From positions 12,110,495-12,174,494 of the forward strand of contig CP053150.1 of the NCBI GenBank assembly GCA_014607495.2: a stretch of 64,000 nt of DNA, in the 5' to 3' direction. The DNA comes from Carposina sasakii (lineage: Eukaryota; Arthropoda; Insecta; Lepidoptera; Carposinidae). Numbering within the stretch: the first letter of the stretch is position 1; every line of letters begins with the position of its first letter. The notes beneath the pieces are model-generated. The model did no database searches. It was given only the letters and a program-made list of their open reading frames with translations, and was not told the origin of the DNA. Of the stretch, positions 60,305 to 64,000 are shown one piece after another. The translations under genes and the position numbers were made by a program.

Positions 60305-61110
60305 TCTATACTAATATTATAAAGAGGAAAACTTTGTTTGTTTGGTTGTAATGAATAGGCTCCGAAACTACTGGACCGATTTCAAAAATTCTTTCACCGT
60401 TAGAATCCTTATTGGACCTGGATGAACATAGGCTATAAGAATTTCCCGATATTCCCACGGGAAGGCGACCAACGGGAATTTAATATTTTTTACGAAAACC
60501 GCTATACATATGAAGCTGAAATCGGGCATATATGTTCATTGGGGACAACGAGGAAGGACTAAAAACGGATTTCCCGAAATTCCCACGGGAAGGGGACTAA
60601 CGGGAATTCATAATTTTTACGAGAACCGCTATACATATGAAGCTGAAATCGGGCATATATGTTCATTGGGGACAACGAAGAAGGACTAAAAACGGATTTC
60701 CCGAAATTCCCAAGGGAAGGGGACAAATGGGAATTCAAACGGATTTCCCGATATTCCCACGGGAAGGGGACAAACGGGAATTCATTTTTTTTACGACAAC
60801 TGCGATACATATGAATTTGAAATTGGACCTGTATGTTCATTAGGGACTGCGAGGGAGCACTAAGAACGGATTTCCCGAAATTCCTATGGGAAGGGGAGTT
60901 ACGGGAATTTAATTTTTTTACGAAAACAGCTATTTATACGAAGCTGAAATCGGATTAGGGCTACAAGGAAGCTCTAAGAACGGATTTCCCGAAATTCCCA
61001 CGGGAAGGGGACCAACGGGAGTTCCAAATTTAAACGAAAACCGCTGTACCTACATATAAAGTTGTATCTATGTATTGATATGTACCGAAGCGAAGCGAGG
61101 GCGGGCCACT
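60305..61110 (+). repeat. Interspersed repeat with CCCGAAATTCCC tandem units, second copy
   Basis: Begins CTATACTAATATTATAAAGA and ends GTACCGAAGCGAAGCGAGGG, like 45,035-46,715. Contains about five or six units with GGATTTCCCGAAATTCCCAC and CGCTATACATATGAAGCTGA. Confidence 0.75.
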
Positions 61111-61114
61111 ATTA

Positions 61115-62405
61115 TACATATAGGTACAGACGAATTGAGAACCTCCTCCTTTTTTTGAAGTCGGTTAATTATCATAATGAGACGTTGTTGGGGCATATAA
61201 TTCCCTAAAGAATCGAAAAAAATTAGGTTACAAATCTTACACGATCACATACAATTGATAATTTAAACTGATGAACGACCGTTCCCAACTAATATTGCAT
61301 ACAGAAAAATTACAAATTCCTTATATACTTACATCCCTCAAAGCATTTCACCACAAGCTTTTACTTTTCATTGTTATATACATCTAATGTATAGGTACAT
61401 ATCAAAGCAAATACTACGGTTAGTAAAGTACCTTGGCTCGTAACGTAACTCGTAACGCAGACAGATCTCATTTAACCTTTCATAATGATAACAGTGATAA
61501 AAAGACAGTTCAACGCACGCTCACTTAACAAAGTCAGAATTATTAGAAGTTAATATAGAATGCAGATTAAAACGTGATCCCGAGAAATAGATAGCTAAAC
61601 GTATGTGCATTGCATTATGAATATGAAATAGGCAACACACCTAAGTTATTCCTTACTTTTTATAATACAAATTAGATAGAGAGCTACGACATCATAAAGT
61701 AAAGATTCTGAGAACAACGTGTTAGTAAAAGCTTATACGTGAAACTTAAGTTATAATAAGCGAATGGCGCTGGCGGGGCGTTGTTGAGAGGTGCTGAACT
61801 GCTGATTAGTCCATTTACTTACACTTACGTCCATCCGAGAGCAGGCGCAGAGTGGCATAAAGTCATCTAATATTGTTAGCTTGCTCTTTTCTATATTGAT
61901 AATCTTTTGAACTCTTGTAAATTTAAAGAATCGTGTATAAATGTAGGTTCAGATTATACACATGAAAGGACACGTCATCCTCGGTGGATAATTGGATAGT
62001 GTCGTAGAGGCTTGCCCATAGATAGACCACGTCTCATTGTCGTACGGACCTCTCGTCCTAAATGACAACAATGCGTAATATTAAAAATTTTACAGATTAC
62101 AAAATGCAAGTAACAGCGAGATGCTTCTTTTCTACTTTATTGAGTACAAATAGATGCAACAACGCACCAAAAATCAAAATGACTAACATGTTCCACAAAA
62201 TTATATCCTCTTGAAAATTGGCCGGCAATATAAGGCACGAGTTAGATCTATTATCCATCTGTACTAGAGATTAGCGCTAAACACAGGACAAGAAGCTTTC
62301 CGCCGACGACATTTGGGGAACGTAATAAAATGGTACCCAGCCGAGCCAGCTCGCAGGACGTGACTCGCGTTGGTAAGTAAAGCCACGGCATTCCATGCAT
62401 ATATA
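61115..62405. other. Region without recognised gene
   Basis: About 61,135-61,170 carries an inverted end of the AACCGACTTCAAAAA family (CTCCTTTTTTTGAAGTCGGT). The rest shows no exon, RNA gene or repeat that I can support. Confidence 0.4.
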
Positions 62406-62408
62406 CTA

Positions 62409-62712
62409 CTAGTGGACGACCGCGACTCCGTCCGCGAGGACTACAAGAAAAACAAAATGTCGAAATTATCCGGGATAAAAAGTAGCCTATATGTTAAGTG
62501 GGACTTGTCATAATAAATATATTCCTGGAAACTGCATCGGTTCACGCGTTTCTGAAATTATCGTGCACAAACGCATAGACAAACCGACAAACAGACAAAA
62601 ATTCAAAAAATCATTCTTTCGGGTACTATTGCGTTGATAAAGATCTCCTATAATATTTTTTCTCATATGTACAGACAGCGAAGTGTTACATTTTTATTAT
62701 ATGTATAGATAG
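62409..62712 (+). repeat. Full-length copy of the TAGTGGACGCC family
   Basis: Starts ACTAGTGGACGACCGCGACT, contains AAAATGTCGAAATTATCCGG and ends TTTATTATATGTATAGATAG. Opposite orientation to the copies at 46,723 and 55,677. Confidence 0.75.
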
Positions 62713-64000
62713 ATTTACACATGCCGCACGACGAACCCCCTAATCCAACTCGATTCCACCTTGGGTACCAATTACTACCAAAAAGGTGCCCAAAACCGAT
62801 AAATAGCACTCTAGATGCCATATGTATTACAATTTTGGGTAGAGCTAATTTATAGAGAACAAATAAAAGTACAGAGCTTTTTAGATTCAGGTAGATGATA
62901 CAAGCAAGCATGTGATATGTTTGGTTTTTAAAAGAGTCTGCCAACTTATCAAATCAGACTTACTTTTAGAAATACTTTACTTTGCATTATTTGTTATTAC
63001 CGTTATTGGCACTATCAAAATTATATACAAACTTAATTACTCATTTATTCCATGTTATGTGCTGTGTTGTAATAACTTTGAAAAATAAAAAAAATACCAT
63101 GACCATAATGCCGTGTTTCATTTTTTTTTATTTATACAGAATGTTTGTGACAGCCAGGCAAATATTGATACCATGACTTTAGACCATGATTGTGAGGCGG
63201 AAAACACTGAATGAAATTTTTTTCGGGGGAGATTTGAACCACCTGAACGTCTGTCAACTGTACAATACAATAAGCAACAATTCCATACATACCTACTATT
63301 ATAAAACTAAAAACGTTTTCGTGAAAACGCACAATTAGAAAAACGTGTGTGGCAATAGATATTAGTTTGATTTTTTATACATAATCCAGGTATAGACGAT
63401 TGAAATATTAAAATATCAGTAAAAATAACTGGCAATACATATTATCTATTTATAATTGTTTAGTTACGGTCGATATAGGCACATACATTTTAAACGCTAT
63501 TCTATTGTAATACACCGTGAAGCCAGCAAAATAATTTCACGCAAGGAACTATACGTACTAGAACTATATCGATAACTAAGTACTTACCTAGTTTATTTGG
63601 AGCTGTGTGAAAATTTTATATCATTGATCGATTTCCATTATAAAACTAATGATTTGCAGTAAAAATATGATCAAATTTGAGTCGTACCTATTGGGGTGAA
63701 AGGTTCTGCATGAATCGCAATAAAATCGTAGCTCACTATTTCTATACATCTCATTGATATTCTTTACTCGTAGATGTGCTACTCCAGTTTTATAACGTCG
63801 TAATTTTAAAGTTAAGGTTTTCCGCTGGAGATAATCTTTCTTTTATTATCTCAATTTTAATGTGACTTAAAAAATGGGTATGTAGTGTACGTACTCCATA
63901 AGTTCTTGGAATCTCTTTATTTTATAGGTGTACATTTACGCCATATGAATAACTAGTAATTATTTTATTACAAATTCCATTTTTAACCACCTTAAAACTC
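62713..64000. other. Terminal region without recognised feature
   Basis: AT-rich, with no supported exon on either strand and no clear repeat boundary. May be intron or 5' flank of InR. Confidence 0.4.

Overview
The window is a piece of an insect nuclear genome, most likely a moth or butterfly. Evidence: small GC-rich exons in an AT-rich, repeat-dense background, animal-type GT-AG introns, a complete insect-style insulin receptor kinase domain, and many interspersed repeats of kinds common in Lepidoptera (an RTE-like LINE with a TCATCATC-type tail, TIR MITEs, foldback elements). No bacterial features are present.

Layout. 1-4.34 kb is transposon-derived: a tandem repeat pair, then a hAT-type element (perfect 8-bp target duplication ATTTTCAG) carrying two copies of a second element with CCCAGGTAGC termini, each with the same small intron-containing ORF. 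4.5-7.4 kb (+ strand) holds two tandem paralogues of gamma-glutamylcyclotransferase with the same three-exon structure; the second has Lys in place of the catalytic Glu. 7.4-11.6 kb is intergenic with MITEs.

11.6-48.2 kb (- strand) is one gene, an insulin-like receptor (InR). I resolved 24 coding exons whose splice phases close through the whole chain (4,241 nt, about 1,413 codons plus stop): L1, cysteine-rich, L2, FnIII, insert domain with an RTRRS furin site, FnIII, transmembrane helix, NPEY juxtamembrane motif, tyrosine kinase and a short tail. The signal-peptide exon is not securely found; a candidate lies at 55.1-55.2 kb. A 10-kb intron carries a young, internally deleted Ty3/gypsy-type LTR element (20,361-25,917) whose LTRs differ, as far as I can read, by a 1-bp indel.

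48.2-64 kb is upstream sequence or a long first intron: a 5'-truncated RTE-type LINE, a foldback element, a tRNA-like sequence, a 129-bp in-frame minisatellite and interspersed repeats.

The most unusual signal is inside InR. At four exons, tandem duplications (units 19, 60, 144 and about 102 bp) run across the exon/5'-splice-site junction, so each unit carries its own exon end plus a GT donor. The 19-bp unit (CTGCAG|GTCAGT) looks like a 3' and a 5' splice site at once. This resembles splice-site multiplication as imagined in AGGT-duplication models of intron change, concentrated in one signalling gene.
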